Shown: positions 8,664-21,075, counted from the first letter of the stretch. The stretch: 64,000 nucleotides of DNA from Mallotus nudiflorus (GCA_947683625.1 CANTUR010000281.1:262001-326000), one strand, 5' to 3'. Program-made: numbers and translations. Notes: generated from the letters alone by a model not told the origin.

Positions 8664-9850
8664 TCATATAAAGTATTTCTTGAGCTTTTCTAGGTTGATG
8701 GGTTCTTTGAACTCGTTTCCCTCCATGTCAGACAAAATGGCTGTGCCTTTCAAAAATAACTTCTTTACTAGATACGATCCCTCCTAGTTGAGCTTAAACT
8801 TTCCCCGAGGGTCGATCATGACTGATCTTGTAAGTTTCAACACCAAATCCCCTTCTTGAATCTTGCTTGGCTTGATATTCTTATTGTAGGCACGAGCTAT
8901 TTTTTTCTGATACAGCTGAGAATGATACATAGCCTTCATCCTCTTTTCATCCAGCAATGTCAACTGAGCCAACCGACTTTCGACCCACTATTACTCAGGG
9001 AGTTTATATTCCAAAAGGACTCTCAATGACCTTATCTTGACCTCTACCGGCAAAATGACCTTACCCCCATAAGCTAAAGAGTATGGAGTGACCCCTATCG
9101 AAGTCCTCACAGTGGTTCGGTACCCCCACAATGCACATTGTAAGTATTCTGCCCAATCTTAGTAATTTTCCAACATCCTGGCTAGGATCTTTTTTACATT
9201 CTTATTTCCTGCTTTCATCACCCCGTTTGCCTGCGGCCTATGTGGAGATGACCTGTGGTGCTCAATCTTATAGTCTTTTAGTAGTGTCATAGTTTTTGCT
9301 CGAAATTGAACATCGTTATCCATAATTATGTGGTGTGGCAGACCATATCTGCAGATTATATTTTTCTCGATGAACCTTGCCATCTGTTTTGACTTGACAG
9401 TAGTATAAGATTTAGCCTTAACCCACTTGGAGAAATAATCGATAGCCATAATAATGTGTCGATGACCGTTAGTCACTCTTAGTCTTACTTCTCCTATAAT
9501 GTCAATTCCCTATACAGGAAATGGCTAAGGAGAAGTCATTCCCTGAAGCTCTAAAGACGGTAGGTGGCTAACATTACCATAAGTTTGGCAATTATGACAT
9601 TTCTTCACAAATCTAACATAATCTGCCTCTATAGTGAGCAAAAAGTACCCCTAATAGGTTATTTTCTTTGGTAGGATGGTTTCATTCATGTGTGACCCAC
9701 ACACCCCTTCATGAATTACTTTCATAAGCTTTTAGGCTTCATCCTTATCAACACACCTGAGGTGTACCCCGTCTGGCATTCTTTTGTATAACATCCTGTT
9801 GTGACTTATGAACTGTTGAGACAACATTTGCAAGGATATTCTTCCTTTCT
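8664..9850 (-). pseudogene. Integrase, element C
   Basis: Inserts element cDNA. The HHCC zinc-binding region is visible at about 9700-9590 (HEGVCGSHMN ... KKCHNCQTYG). The core from 9476 has the first Asp in IIMAIDYFSKWV and the second in HHIIMDNDVQF. The third catalytic residue, normally Glu in NGAVEAANKN, reads Lys (NGVMKAGNKN), a G-to-A change that would inactivate it. The C-terminal part (8972-8664) has LLDEKRMKAMYHSQLYQ and a GKFKLN*EGSYLVK stretch with a stop inside the GPY/F-like module, ending KKYFI at 8664. Several further stops separate the pieces. Confidence 0.88.
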
Positions 9851-10159
9851 TATCAGCATCATTTGGAAACTACCCAGTTTCTAGATACCTTTGTAGATCA
9901 TAGAACCAAGGTTTCTTAGTAGCATCAACTGGCGTCACTCTCACCTCCTAGTAATAGGGGACTCGAGACTTCATGAGAATTAAGGGCCTGGCTTCTAGTT
10001 GTTTTCCACTTTCCCATATGGAGGCCAGTATGGCTAGGGCATCAGCTACTTAGTTTCCTTCCCTTGGAAAATGGAAAAACTTACACTGAATAAAGGAGCC
10101 CAGGATAGTGGCCAGGTATTCCCAGTATAGCCGTAATTTGTCTTCTTTTATCTCTAATT

Positions 10160-10400
10160 CTTTGGTGGCCTATTTTATAACTTGAATGGAATCCCCATAG
10201 ACAGTAACATTTTTTGCCCCTGCGTTGCGCAATGCCTCTAAACCAAAAATGTAGGCATCGTATTCTACTTGGTTATTAGTTGCTTCAAACTCAAGTCTTT
10301 TTGCCATCAGGATCATTCCTCCTTCTAGCGTAACCAAAATTACTGCTATTCTGGCCCCCTTATTATTGACAGCTCTGTCAAAGTACATTTCCTAACCTTG
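10160..10400 (-). pseudogene. Second (archaeal-type) RNase H, element C
   Basis: A second RNase H between the normal RNase H and integrase is the hallmark of the Tat lineage. All three acidic residues I can place are present: Asp in MYFDRAVNNKGA, Glu in ATNNQVEYDAYI, and Asp in VTVYGDSIQVI. The best-preserved stretch is 10388-10170, and a stop bounds it on each side. Expected role: removing RNA from the RNA/DNA hybrid or the polypurine primer during reverse transcription. Between here and the integrase (9850-10160) the same frame continues with stops (LEIKEDKLRLYWEY). Confidence 0.85.
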
Positions 10401-10586
10401 TATCTCTATCGCCCTTAGATGCTCGTCAGGAAACTCTAACTTCCATTCTTGGTCGTCATCCACTGGGCTCTATGCCAAGAAGTCTACTACTGCTCTTCCT
10501 TTCACCGTCTTTTTGGCTATGTACTCTATGTCAAACTCCGTGAGTAAAATGAGCCACCTAGCCAATTTTTCTGTAAAAGACGAGGT

Positions 10587-11760
10587 CTATTGGAGGTACC
10601 TGAGGGGATCGTGTTTAGAAACTGCCTGCACTTTATAAGACTGAAAATAGTGTCGGAGTTTTTTTGTCGCCCAAATTACTGCTAGGCACATTTTCTCCAC
10701 CAGGCTATAAGTAGTTTCATAAGACAGAAGCTTCTTACTCAAGTAATACATGACATGCTCTACCTTTTTTTCACCTTCTTGTGCCAATATTGCCCTTATT
10801 GGGTCTTTTTCAATTGCTAGATATAGAGTTAAGGCTTTACCTGATCTCGGTGGCTGTAAAATAGGAGGATTCATCAGGTAATCCTTAATAGCTTCAAAGG
10901 CTTGTTGACATCTTTCATCCCACACAACAGGTTGGTCTTTCTTTAGAAGCTTAAAGATGGGATTGCAGATGGCTGTCAATTTGGCTATAAATCTATTGAT
11001 ATACTGTAAACGCCCCATAAACCCTCGAACCTTTTTTTCATTCTTTGGTGCAGGCATGTCCTTGATTGCTATGATCTTATCTGGATCCACCTTTATTCCT
11101 TTCTGGTTGATAATGTGTCCTAGTAGTTTCCTAGATGTGACCCCAAAAACACACTTCGTCAGGTTCAGTATGAGATTATACTTTTCTACCCTAGCCAAAA
11201 ACTTGTCTAGTGCTTTGGAATGCCCTTCCCTGGTTGCAGACTTCACCATCATATCATCCACATATACTTCTACCTCTTTATGGATCAAATTGTGTAGCAA
11301 GGCGGTCGCCATCCTTTAATAAGTGACCCCTGCATTTTTCAACCCGAAAGGCATCACTTGATAACAGTATACACCCCATTCGGTGATGAAAGATGTCTTT
11401 AATTTATCTGTTACTGCCATCATGATCTGATTGTACCCCAAAAATCCATCCATAAAAGAGTACATTACGTTGGAAGCTGCACTATCAATTAATGTATCAA
11501 TATACAGTAGCGAAAAGTCATCCTTGGGGCAAGCTTTATTCTAATCTTGGTAATCCACACACACTCTAACCTTTCCATCCTTTTTAGGAACAAGAACTAT
11601 GTTTGCTAGCCACTGAGTGTCCTCTACCACTTCAAAAAACTTTGCCTTCAACTGCTTTTTGACCTTTTTCTTAACCAAAAGAGCCCATTCTGACCTTAAT
11701 CTCCTTTGCTTTTGCTTTATTGGCATTATGTGAGGGTATGTGGGGATCCTGTGTTTTGAG
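10587..11760 (-). pseudogene. Reverse transcriptase and RNase H, element C
   Basis: RT begins near 11720 (RRLRSEWALLVKKKVKKQL), then LVPKKDGKVRVCVDYQD and a stop where LN is expected. VMPFGLKNAGVTY is followed by another stop at 11314. The catalytic YVDD is intact at 11253-11264. Thumb and connection follow (GIKVDPDKIIAIKDMPAPK; VRGFMGRLQYINRFI). RNase H follows with ALTLYLAIEKDPI and YSLVEKMCLAVIWATKKLRHYF. Only a few stops break it, so apart from these the domain is well kept. Confidence 0.9.
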
Positions 11761-12820
11761 ATCTCCCTATCAATTCTGGGCATGTCTTCATAACTCCAAG
11801 CAAATACTTTCTGTCTCTTTTTTAAGATTTCTTTCATTTTTTCTCTCTCACCATTAGTTAAACCAAAAGCAAGCAATATATTTTTAGGATTATCATTTGT
11901 GCCTAAATTAAATGACTCAGTTTGCATGGAATTAATGTCAAATATATGCATGAAATGATCATCACAAACAAAATAGCCATTACGAAACACATCACATAAA
12001 TAAGCAAACTCAGACTTCATTGCATTTAATTTTGAAAAGAAAAGATCATTAGTCTCAAATAGAGAAGCAATAGAAACATCAAAGTCATTATAACAGGTAT
12101 TTATGATGGAGTTGAGGATGTAGGTTTCAAAGTCAAGGTCTTTACTTTGATCGTTAATGCCTTTCTGCTCCGAGGTAGCTTTATCCTCTTTAAACGCCTC
12201 TTCAGCCAATACTAGCTCCTCAGTAGGGGCTTTTTCAATAGTGACTCATTTGTCTTTGTTCATAAATTTAGCAAAAATCTCGACGGGATAACTTCCCTAG
12301 CCATCAGGTGAGGTTCTGGAGTTTCGTTGTACAGGTGCTCGATGCCTTCCTTTACAAAGACTTCCCATAAAGTTTTCTTTCCAGCCATGGTCTCTTTTTC
12401 TTTCTCTTCAGACTGGCCCTACACACTTATCTCTTCCCCAGCTCCATCCTCCTTTTTGAATCCTAACCCATGCTTTAAAATTGGTACTTTATTTCCCATA
12501 AACTTTAAAGGCCCGCTCTGATTTCTCCCTAATCCCATGTTGGGCAAAAATTTCATATTGTGCATCATTCTTAGAACCTTTTCATCCATCTCATCCTCAT
12601 AAATTACACAGACTTCAAAACTAAGGCTAAGGGAAATCTCCTTGGGGATCAACTTTAGCGCAGCTATGGTGACTTCAATTTCAGCTGAGATGGTGACAAC
12701 CCTTCCTTTATGTGGGAATTTAATCTTTTAATGAACAGTGGATGGAACACCACCTAGAGGGTGAAACCATGGCCTCCCGAATAAAATGACAAATGTCACT
12801 GGGATATCAATCACATGCAA
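11761..12820 (-). pseudogene. Protease to RT linker of pol, element C
   Basis: Polyprotein segment between protease and RT. Recognisable from other Tat elements in this window: FEVCVIYEDEMDEKVLRMM (12620-12560), MAGKKTLWEVF, a low-complexity acidic part, FNLGTNDNPKNI, and KVFAWSYEDMPRIDREI just before RT. D (62663-63631) and B (38600-39300) have the same blocks, which helps to align the three. No catalytic role is known for this part. Stops at several Gln positions. Confidence 0.8.
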
Positions 12821-12826
12821 GTCAAC

Positions 12827-13105
12827 CTAGACTTTTATAGGTCCTATTTTAACCAATGCCCTGAAAGTTCCTTCTACAGACCTCTTGGTGTCATTATAAG
12901 CCTTGATAACTACCTCAGAAGGTTTTAAGTCGGCCACCGTCAACCTTAGCTTAGGTAGAATCTTCGATGGACATACATTGATGGTAGACTCATTGTCAAC
13001 CATCACACAACAGGTCATTTTCCCTTTTACCTCAGCTTTGATAAACAGAGCTTTATGGTGATCCATCCCTTCTAGAGGCAGATCATCATTGGAAAATGTT
13101 ATCAT
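12827..13105 (-). pseudogene. Aspartic protease, element C
   Basis: Retropepsin-like domain that would cut the Gag-Pol polyprotein. The block ITFSNDDLPLEGMDHHKALFI leads to the active-site region CCVMVDNESTINVCP; elements D (LDNGSAINMCP) and B (VDDGSVINVCP) have Gly where C has Glu, so C probably lost activity by a G-to-A change. It is followed by KILPKLRLTVADLKPS and ending VEGTFRALVKIGPI, then IPVTFVILFGRPW further on. A single domain is expected to dimerise. Confidence 0.85.
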
Positions 13106-13228
13106 CCCTTAAGGGGTTTCCATTAGTGATTGGACCATATGCTCCAGAGTAGAATTAGTGGAAATCTTTTTCTGATCTAATGTTAGGACCAGGGCTTCCC
13201 TGTGATCCCTAGAATGCGTAAGTAATTC

Positions 13229-14938
13229 TCAGACACTAGCAATGGTCTCTTTGCTTTGTTCTATCTCCTTTCCTTTCTCTGCACCTCCCACCTTTTTGGG
13301 CTCAAACTTGGCCGCCTTGGGTTCCTCTTTCTTTTCTTCGACCTTTCCCATAAACTGATTTAGCTCACACCCTTCATTGTCCCACAGGTCAACTTGTTCT
13401 TTGCTCTCATCATCAAAACTCCATATATCCAAGACGTACACCTACAACTCTATGGGTTGTTCATTTGGTTTTAGATTTTTAGGTTTGGTTTTTAGGGAAT
13501 TGTGGGAGACATCAACGAAGGAGTTTAGGAGTTGCTCTTCTATTAGGCCAGAGTTGACCATCAAAATAGGTGCATTTGGTGGTGGTATATTTCAGTAATT
13601 GGGTAATGGGTTGGTTTAGGTGTTTGGTATTCTATTTTCTGAGTCGATAATTTTGCCTGAGTCTGTTAAGTCTTGGATTTCATGCTTTAATCGAACACAG
13701 CTGTCTGTGTCATATCTAATAGTCTGATGAAATTTTTAGAAAAGCTTTAGGTTGACTCCAAGTAACGGTTGTTGTGAAGGTAAAGGTCGAAGTAGGTTTT
13801 TCTCAATAAGCTTATTAAGGACTTTGGACATGGGACATCCTAAATTTGAAAAGCTTCGAGGCTGTCTAACTGCACTGACTTGTACATTATTAATTGGTGG
13901 TTGAATGGAATGAATCTAAACATTACCACTTGAGCTAGCCCCGTCTTTGCCCCCAAACCCTCTTCCAAAGAATTTCTTCTCTTGAGCCAAATCTGACTCT
14001 TTTTGGACCCTAAATCTGTATAATTCTTTAAAGTTTCTGATTCCCAGATCCCTTAACTTCCTAGACAATGCTAGAACACACCCTTCTATTGCTAGAACTA
14101 ATTGGTTAGACTCAGCAGGTTTATATCTCATTAAAGACAACTTCCCCCTCCAACGAGTCAGGTAGTCAGCAAAAGGCTTGTTAAAGTTCTATTTGGTATT
14201 TTGTAGATCTCATAAGGACACTTCTAGTTGAACATTTATACCGTATTGCTTGATTAAAGTGACACACAATTCCTTCCAATCTGACTAAACATGTGGTTCC
14301 AAGGTGTATACCAACGGATTGGTGCCCCCTCCAATAAAATAGGGAACTACTTGAAAATTTGGCTCTTAGTTAGCTCGGTAGCCTTCATGTAAGTCACATA
14401 CTGCTTCAAATGCAAATGGGGATCCTCAACACCAATATACTTCTTCATGTCTGGGAATTTAAACTTACGACATAATAGTTCATCACCCTTTTCCAGATTC
14501 AGATCATTATCTAGAGGAGTGACCATACCCTTTTCCTTTATCATCACCTGTATCTGGTTCATCACCTTGGTCATGTTCTTAGCCCATGCAGTTTGACCCA
14601 CATCTTTGGCTGGGATGACATTTCTTTAATTTTCTAGGTCAGCCAACACTATCACATCATCTTCTTCCCTTCCTCTAATCAGTACTTCCTCTTTGAGATC
14701 CATCGGATCAATTGGCGGTGCATTAGGTGGCTATAGTGGCTAACTCTCCCTGATGAGCTTAGTAATCTCCCCCATCATTTCTCTCATTATAGCATGGGTT
14801 TTCGCCATTACTTCATCTTTCAACTATGCCCTAAATTCTTCTGGATCAAATCCTCCTACCATTCTTACTTCTGAACTTTTGACCAGGTGACCTGAACTAG
14901 TTTGGACCCACCCTGCTGAACTTAAAGGATCTATAGTG
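13229..14938 (-). pseudogene. Gag, element C
   Basis: Capsid/nucleocapsid polyprotein. From 14938 the frame reads STIDPLSSAGWVQTSSGHLV after a conserved splice-acceptor-like site. The retrotransposon gag core lies at 14470-14180 (FKFPDMKKYIGVEDPHLHL, then APIRWYTLEPHV and DWKELCVTLIKQYGI), followed by FADYLTRWRGKLSLMRYKPA. The zinc-knuckle-like part near 13700 has lost its first Cys (FHQTIRYDTDSCVRLKHEIQ). A Lys/Glu-rich tail (EEKKEEPKAAKFEPKK) joins the protease. Several TAG stops at Gln positions. Confidence 0.85.
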
Positions 14939-15784
14939 CTGCAAAATTGTTGGTTAGAATGATGCATGACATGTATGCATGATATGCAAGTTCATTTTAT
15001 TTAAAGAATTTAAGAAATAAATAATCACACAAAAAGATACACAAGACCAAAATATGAAGCTTAAATGTGCAATCTTCTGCCCTTGTTTCTCCTACACACG
15101 TATTCGATGATGAGTATTTTGTCTTAGGATTTTTGGTTTGGGTTTTAATTATCAGTGGGGGATAATAAAACTAACATATGCAAGAAAACTCTTAAAATGA
15201 TTCAGACAAGTAATAGGTCCTTTAAATAAAGCCCGAGTCCATTTCCTATGAGCAAAAATCCTTAGCACCATAAACTCACTTGCAAAGGCCCATTTGAAAT
15301 GGGTTATAAGTAAGCATGAGAGGCCTTTGTTGACTAGCTTATTTTTAATAGGCTTTGGTTGGACATGAGGGCCCATTTTATTTTGGATTGCTTATTGATG
15401 GGTTCGAGATTTATTTTAAGGGTCCACTATATGGCATAATACATATGCATGTGGGAAAATTCCTAAGGATAGTTACTAGGTCATTACATGGGCTTGAGTC
15501 TTGGGTAAAAAGGCTTTGGCTCCCACAACGCTATACATCCATATATGTCTCCCCACTTAAGGGTCAAACAACATGGATTAGTACGTATTATGAGTGACAA
15601 TAATCAAATATTCCACCACCAGGTTTGAGTGAAACGTAAGTAGTGAAGTACTGACTATTGTCAGGTTTATTTGGAATTGAAGTGCTTATTGTGTGCAAAA
15701 TGTGTACTGAATGCATGAATGCAGGAAGAAATAAGAAAAAAAATTAAAGATGATAAAACACAAAACACTAGAATTAGTTTATCT
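14939..15784 (-). other. 5' leader of element C
   Basis: Non-coding leader between PBS and gag. It contains the block TCGAATACGTGTGTAGGAG (minus; plus 15090-15108), which is nearly identical in element B (35320-35338). It also has a branch-point-like TTCTAAC (14953-14959) followed by TTTTGCAG (14939-14946), matched in B by TACTAAT and TTTTGCAG. The rest of the leader does not align by eye between B and C, so these are probably functional (splicing, packaging or translation). Confidence 0.6.
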
Positions 15785-15802
15785 ATCCCTAGTGGAGTCG
15801 CC
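15785..15802 (-). other. Primer binding site, element C
   Basis: TGGCGACTCCACTAGGGA on the minus strand, one base after the LTR end CA. The type is shared with element B (34689-34706). Tat/Ogre elements are reported to use tRNA-Arg; I could not check the tRNA match. Confidence 0.85.
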
Positions 15803-15803
15803 A

Positions 15804-17673
15804 CTGTAAGTGGTGGGGTTTAGCGCACGCCCAAGTGTTTGGCGACTACGACACTGTGTGGGTTCGAGGCCCACTAGGAAATACAATATAGGTCTTGGGC
15901 CTATTTGGAGATGGAGTCGCCACTCGGATAAAAGCCGAGACATATTGTATAACAACTAGATCCCACAGAGGTTCCTTGAAGTCATCATCAGAGATTGGGT
16001 TCAGAAACTAGGTATGAGCATTTGAATGCTTACCCAACCTTGCAGTTGGCTTCCGTTTATGTTTTGCATTTTATTACCATTTAATTATTTAATTATTTCC
16101 TCATTTACATTTAAAGTTGCACTTTCCTTCATTTACTTTCCAAGTTTTATAATTAAGTTTAAGTTTGCACGTTATTCCAATTTCATGCCTTTGAGTTCTA
16201 ACATTTAGCAGAAATAAAATAAATAACAATTTACAACCATACATTCAAAATCAAATGGGGAAAGGGATTAAGGATTATAATGCTTTTAGACTAAATAAAA
16301 GAATAATATACTAAAAATAAACTAAACATATACCAAAAATAAATCGATAAATAACATAAATGTGATAATATAAAAGGGATAACTAACAAAGGTGACTACT
16401 TGATGATGGAAATCATCAAGTAATTCCTACAAATAACACACAGTTAGTCTTTCCTTTCGAAAAAATGAAATCACATATAACGATACTTACAAAGAGGTTT
16501 TATAAAAAAGGGTTTTCATGTTTCGAACTAAAGAAACCATTAAACAATCAAGATGAACACCATCATACAATGAAGTAGCCATGTTTAAGGCAAAAAGCAT
16601 ATAACACACATAAACAAAGGGAAGAAACTTCCTAGAGGCCTATCAATAGGGTGATCGCCTTATTGACAAAAGGCGATGCCTCTATGAAAAGGCGATCAAC
16701 AGGCCAATTTCGACTCTTAAACATTCAGACTTCTACTTTAAGTAATAATACATGCATATACACACTCTATAATCATCAAACTATAACTACATGCAAAAGT
16801 ATTCAAAGATCACATCAATAAAGTGGGATATTAAGCAAAATAAACTAGAAATATACCTAAAATACACTAATAACTTAGTCACACACAAGCAAGAACACAC
16901 AAAATGATGCACATGTCAAGTTTAAGTGCAAGTTTTCTACCAAAATGAGAGGCCTTTAGAGACATTTTTTATTGTGATCCTTGCTAGGATGTGAACTCTA
17001 CTTTTGACACAAGCTTCTTCCTTTTTCTCTTAAGAAAAAAGTGGACTTTCCCTTCCCTCAATCTCACCTTCTTCCTTGAGGACGTTTTTTTTTTCATTCT
17101 TCTTCCCCTTTTCAAAGGTTCTCCTTTTCTCCTTTTTCAATAATGGGTTCTAATGGTTCCCCCCCTTTTTTCTCTCTCTTTTTTCCTTTTATTTCCTAGC
17201 TTCCCCATACCCCTAAGCCCTTTAGCTCATCATGAGCCTCCATAGTCTTTTTCTCTTCCCTAAAAATCTCTTTCTCATGCAAGAATCAGGTCTGGAGGGT
17301 AGAGCCCACACCATTTAGCCACTAAGTGGGCTGTCATAGAGGCGATGCCTCTTTGATGAGGCAATCACCTCTGTGATGACATAATCACCTCATTGGCAGC
17401 TGCCAAAGAGGTAATTGCCTCATTGCACTGAGGCGACCCCCCTTCGGCCAGGGCCTGTGTTGGGCCAGGCGGGCTTGGGTCAAATTTGGATAGTTAGGCT
17501 AGGTTTTGGGCTTTTTAGGCTTTAGGTTTTCAAGTCCACTTTCCATTAGAGATTCAAGTTTCATTCTCATTTCCAAGCTTCCCATTCTCATCATTGGGCT
17601 TGACAACTGGCCGGTCAAACTGAGCGCCCCTAATTCGTCCTCTAACACAGGCTGACCGAATCAGCTGTCTACA
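15804..17673 (-). repeat. 5' LTR of element C
   Basis: About 1870 bases, bounded by TG and CA on the plus strand (TGTAAGTGG at 15804; TGTCTACA ending 17673) and followed on the minus strand by the PBS. It aligns with the D LTR (57462-59345). It holds two clusters of GAGGCGATCGCCTC-like words, at 16640-16705 and 17335-17445; the second lies about 230-340 bases from the LTR start. Purine-rich and pyrimidine-rich patches at 16980-17290 include CTTTTTTCTC runs. Confidence 0.88.
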
Positions 17674-20340
17674 ATATTGTTTTTATTTTATTCTCAATGT
17701 TTTTTTTAATCAATATTTTTTTCACTTAAGACCTTTTTTTTAAATAAATAATTATGAACTAAACATGTTCAATTGTTGTTAAACTAAACAATAAATATCT
17801 TCAACTATTGTAACAACAATAAATAAATAAAATTGTCTCCTTTTATAGTCTTAAAGATGAGGATTTTATTTTTTTACTTTAATTTGTTTATTAAAATGTT
17901 TAAAACTTTTTTTTTTAAAAATTATTTGATACTTATTAATCATTAATTAATATGTAATAAGTTTACAATCCTTATAATGTATTTGTAACATCAATAAAAA
18001 AAAAAGCTGAAAAGATACAAAAATCAACAAACAGAAACAACAATAAAAACTATAAACAACTAAAACAACAAAAATTAACAAAATTTATGTTGATTTTTGT
18101 TGATTGTCAGTTGTTGATTATTGTTTATTTTTATTGATTGTCAATTGTTGATTGTTGTTTATTATTATTGATTTTTTTATTATTGTTTAAATTATTTTTT
18201 CATTATTTATTGTAGAATTAAGGCTATAAATAAATTTTTTACTTTTATTAGTATTAATGATAAAAATAATGATTTTTTTATATATCTCATAATTTTTATT
18301 GTTTTTTATTGTTATTTTTTAGTTTTTTAAAAAATTAACAAATATAAATAAAGAAAAACAACAAAAGCAATTGAAAACTACAACTGAAATAACAAAATCA
18401 ACAAAAATCAACAAAAGTAAAAAAAATTACATTGTTGATTTTTGTTGATATTTGTTATTTTTTCAGTTTTTTCATCATTAATAATCAAAATTAAGATAAT
18501 AAATATAATTTTTACTTTTATTAGTATCAATAATAAAAATAATAATTTCTTTAATATATTTCATAATTTTTTTGTTAAAAAAATAATTGTTAAATATCAT
18601 GGGTAATTTTTAGTTTAATTAGTTTAATTTCTAAGTTTTAAATAATTATGAAAAAAATAATTATAAAATTAAATTACTTAAAATATACAAATTAAATAAA
18701 ATACAACTTAAATTAAATATACCTACAAAAATAATAAATAGATAAAAAAAGAAAAAAAGGAAATCGCCGAAGTTGTTAGCCAACTTTCAAAACTAACCCG
18801 AAATCAAGACAAAAAGGAAAAGAGTAAAGTTAAAACTAAAAAAAAATAAGCGGAAGCCACAAACGAAAATATTTACATTGACTAGGCTACCCAATAAAAA
18901 TATTTTCTTTATTTTTGTTATTGTTATTCCTCTTCTTATTATTATTTCATAACTAATTTATTTTGATATTATTATTCATTCTTTTTCTTGTTCTTCTTTT
19001 GGTTATTATTATTATTACTATTATTATTTTATAACTATTTTATTTTGATATTATTATTCATTTGCTTTTTTTTTTTCTACTTATTTTTTCTTTCTCTGCT
19101 TATTTTATTTTTATTTCATTTATTTATTATTTTTCTGGTTGTTTTTTTAGGTTATTTTTCTTGTTTGTTTTTGTTTTTTTTTCTTTTTCATTTGTACAAT
19201 ATTTTTTAGTTATTTTATAGTTATTTTGGCAATTGTTTTTAGTTTTTTGTTGCTTTTAATTTTATGTTTTAGGAGGTTTGTGGTTGTTTTTGTACTTGTT
19301 TATGATTCTTTTCAAAGTTTTTTTTTATGGTTTTTTTTTTTTCAAAACAACCATAAAAAAAACTATGAAAACATCTAGAAAAATAATCAAAAAATCGCTA
19401 AAAAAAAGCTCAAAAAACTGAAAATGAACCAAGAAAAACACAAAAAAAAAAATTAACCAAAGACAACCATTTTTTATAGTTATTTTACTAGTTGTTTTGG
19501 TGGTTATTTTTCTAATTTTTTTTTTGTTCCTGATTAATTTTTTATTGATTTTCTGGCTTTTTCTGTTTTTTTTTTTAAAAATAACCATAAAAACAACCAT
19601 GAAAACAAAAAGAAAATAATTTGAAAGCCACTACAAAAATCAAGCTCAACAAACTAAAAATGAACCAAGAAAAAAGTAAAAAAAAAACAACTACAAAAAA
19701 GAACCACAAAATTAACAACAAAAATAAGTTTAAAAAACTGAAAATAAAGCAAAAATAAAAAAATAAAAAAATAAAAAAAAACCACAAAGAGAATCACAAA
19801 AAAATAAAAAATAAAAACCACAACAAAAACAAGCTCAAAAAATTAAAAATAAACGAAAAAATCATCAAAAAAAATTGACTCAAAATTGCTAAAATAATTT
19901 AAAAACAGCCCATTACTTGAAATGGGAAAAAAAAAAATTGAATAAAAAAGAGACGAGTGAAAAAAAAAACATGTTTTAATAGCACTATATTTTTAAAAAA
20001 AATTCTAAAAATAGTATTTTTGTAAAGAAAAAAAAACTATCAATAGTATTTTCAAAAACATATATTTTTTTAGTTATTTTTGAAAGTATCCCTAAATTTA
20101 TTTTTGAGAAAATATCATTAAATAAGCCATTTGGCCAAGTCATTATCACTTTTGACTTGGTTCAATTGTTTTTTTTTTAATTTTAATTTTATTTTTAATT
20201 TTGACCTTCTGTATCTTTAGTTTTAGGTTTTAGTATTCTTTATTATATTTTTGGCCTTCCCTTTACCATCTCAACATGTGCTGCAACTTCTTTATTTTTT
20301 TACTTCTTCATTTCCTATATTATTTGATTACTTGCTTTCC
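17674..20340. other. Cryptically simple AT-rich DNA
   Basis: 2.7 kb of A/T-dominated sequence, in which C sits almost only on the A-rich strand and G on the T-rich strand (AACAACAA, TTGTTG words). Open stretches here (Phe/Leu- or Lys/Asn-only) are low complexity, not genes. A unit of about 275 bases seems tandemly duplicated (near 18214-18290 and 18489-18565), each copy preceded by a foldback such as the 18-base perfect inverted repeat 18397-18414 / 18432-18449. Nothing else recognised. Confidence 0.7.
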
Positions 20341-20360
20341 ATAATAGCAGAGAAGACAAA

Positions 20361-20623
20361 ATGGATCCAATTGAAGATTTCAATAATCAATTGAAGGAAA
20401 TCGTAACGAAAGTCAATGGGGAAATTGACGTTTTTGAACAGTTGAAGTCTGAATATTCACCCCCGATCATGCAGCTCTGTCTAGCGATACCGCCATAGAA
20501 ATTGATATGGATACGCAGGAGCCGGTAGTTGACAAGTTTTGTTCAGAATGGCAAGAATTAGCAACGATTCGGAAAAAGGATGAAATTCCTGGAAGCAGAA
20601 AGGAAAGAAATATGGGGAATTAA
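20361..20623 (+). pseudogene. Short coding fragment of unknown origin, one base out of frame
   Basis: ATG at 20361 opens MDPIEDFNNQLKEIVTKVNG, continuing to LKSEYS. At the CCCCC run (about 20460-20465) the frame shifts; with one more C it would continue through SSDTAIEIDMDTQEPVVDKF and SRKERNMGN to TAA 20621-20623, about 87 residues in all. Base composition and codon use are unlike the surrounding simple DNA and unlike the transposon proteins. Upstream is an AT-rich stretch with TTATTATAT; downstream is a T-rich, 3' UTR-like stretch. The protein looks soluble, acidic and helical. I do not recognise it. It could be a gene fragment, a processed pseudogene, or a real small gene with a sequencing slip. 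Confidence 0.45.
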
Positions 20624-21075
20624 GTAGAACGTTTAAGGGGATTAAGCAACTGCAGATTCTTTGTTATTAATTTTATGTTCATTGCACTGATCTTTGATTT
20701 TGGGTTGGTTTGTTCTAGTTTTCAATTATCTTTCAATCTCAACTTAATATGACAAAAAGCTTGCTTTATGTTTATGAGCTAATTAAACAACAAACAAAAA
20801 CAAACAAAAAAGAAAACAAAAAAACCAAACAACAAAAAAAAGCAACAACAAATAACATCCTATAAAAAAACAAATAACAACAAAAATACAACAATTGAAA
20901 AAAAAAATTAACAACAATCCAAAAACAACAAACAACAACCAAAACAACAATTGAAAAATAATAAACAACAATTGAAATGCACTAATAAACACAATGACAA
21001 TAATAAGATAAATTAATAATATATCTTACTTTAATAATTTTATTAGCTGATACCCCCACATATATATTCATAATA
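20624..21075. other. Spacer with A/C-rich simple sequence
   Basis: T-rich tail after the small coding fragment, then 20788-20985 of AACAAACAAAA-type simple sequence on the plus strand. No gene recognised. Confidence 0.6.

Larger units (their letters stand above)
8422..17673 (-). mobile_element. Element C: Tat-lineage Ty3/gypsy retrotransposon (minus strand)
   Basis: Reading from the right: 5' LTR (17673-15804), PBS, leader, gag, protease, reverse transcriptase, RNase H, second archaeal-type RNase H, integrase, then hairpins cut by element A. The 3' LTR must lie beyond the left edge. One reading frame can be followed from gag to integrase with few shifts but many stops, mostly TAG where Gln is expected (FRA*LKDE, IFK*FPI). 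It is therefore a fairly young element silenced and decayed by transitions. LTR sequence is shared with element D, not with A/B, although the PBS and the last bases of the LTR are alike in all. Confidence 0.9.

Noticed and set aside
10957..11319. ORF opposite to the C reverse transcriptase
   Set aside because: Mirror of a well-defined RT on the other strand.
18988..19787. Phe/Leu-rich open stretches
   Set aside because: Products of T-rich simple DNA; same composition on both strands and no domain.
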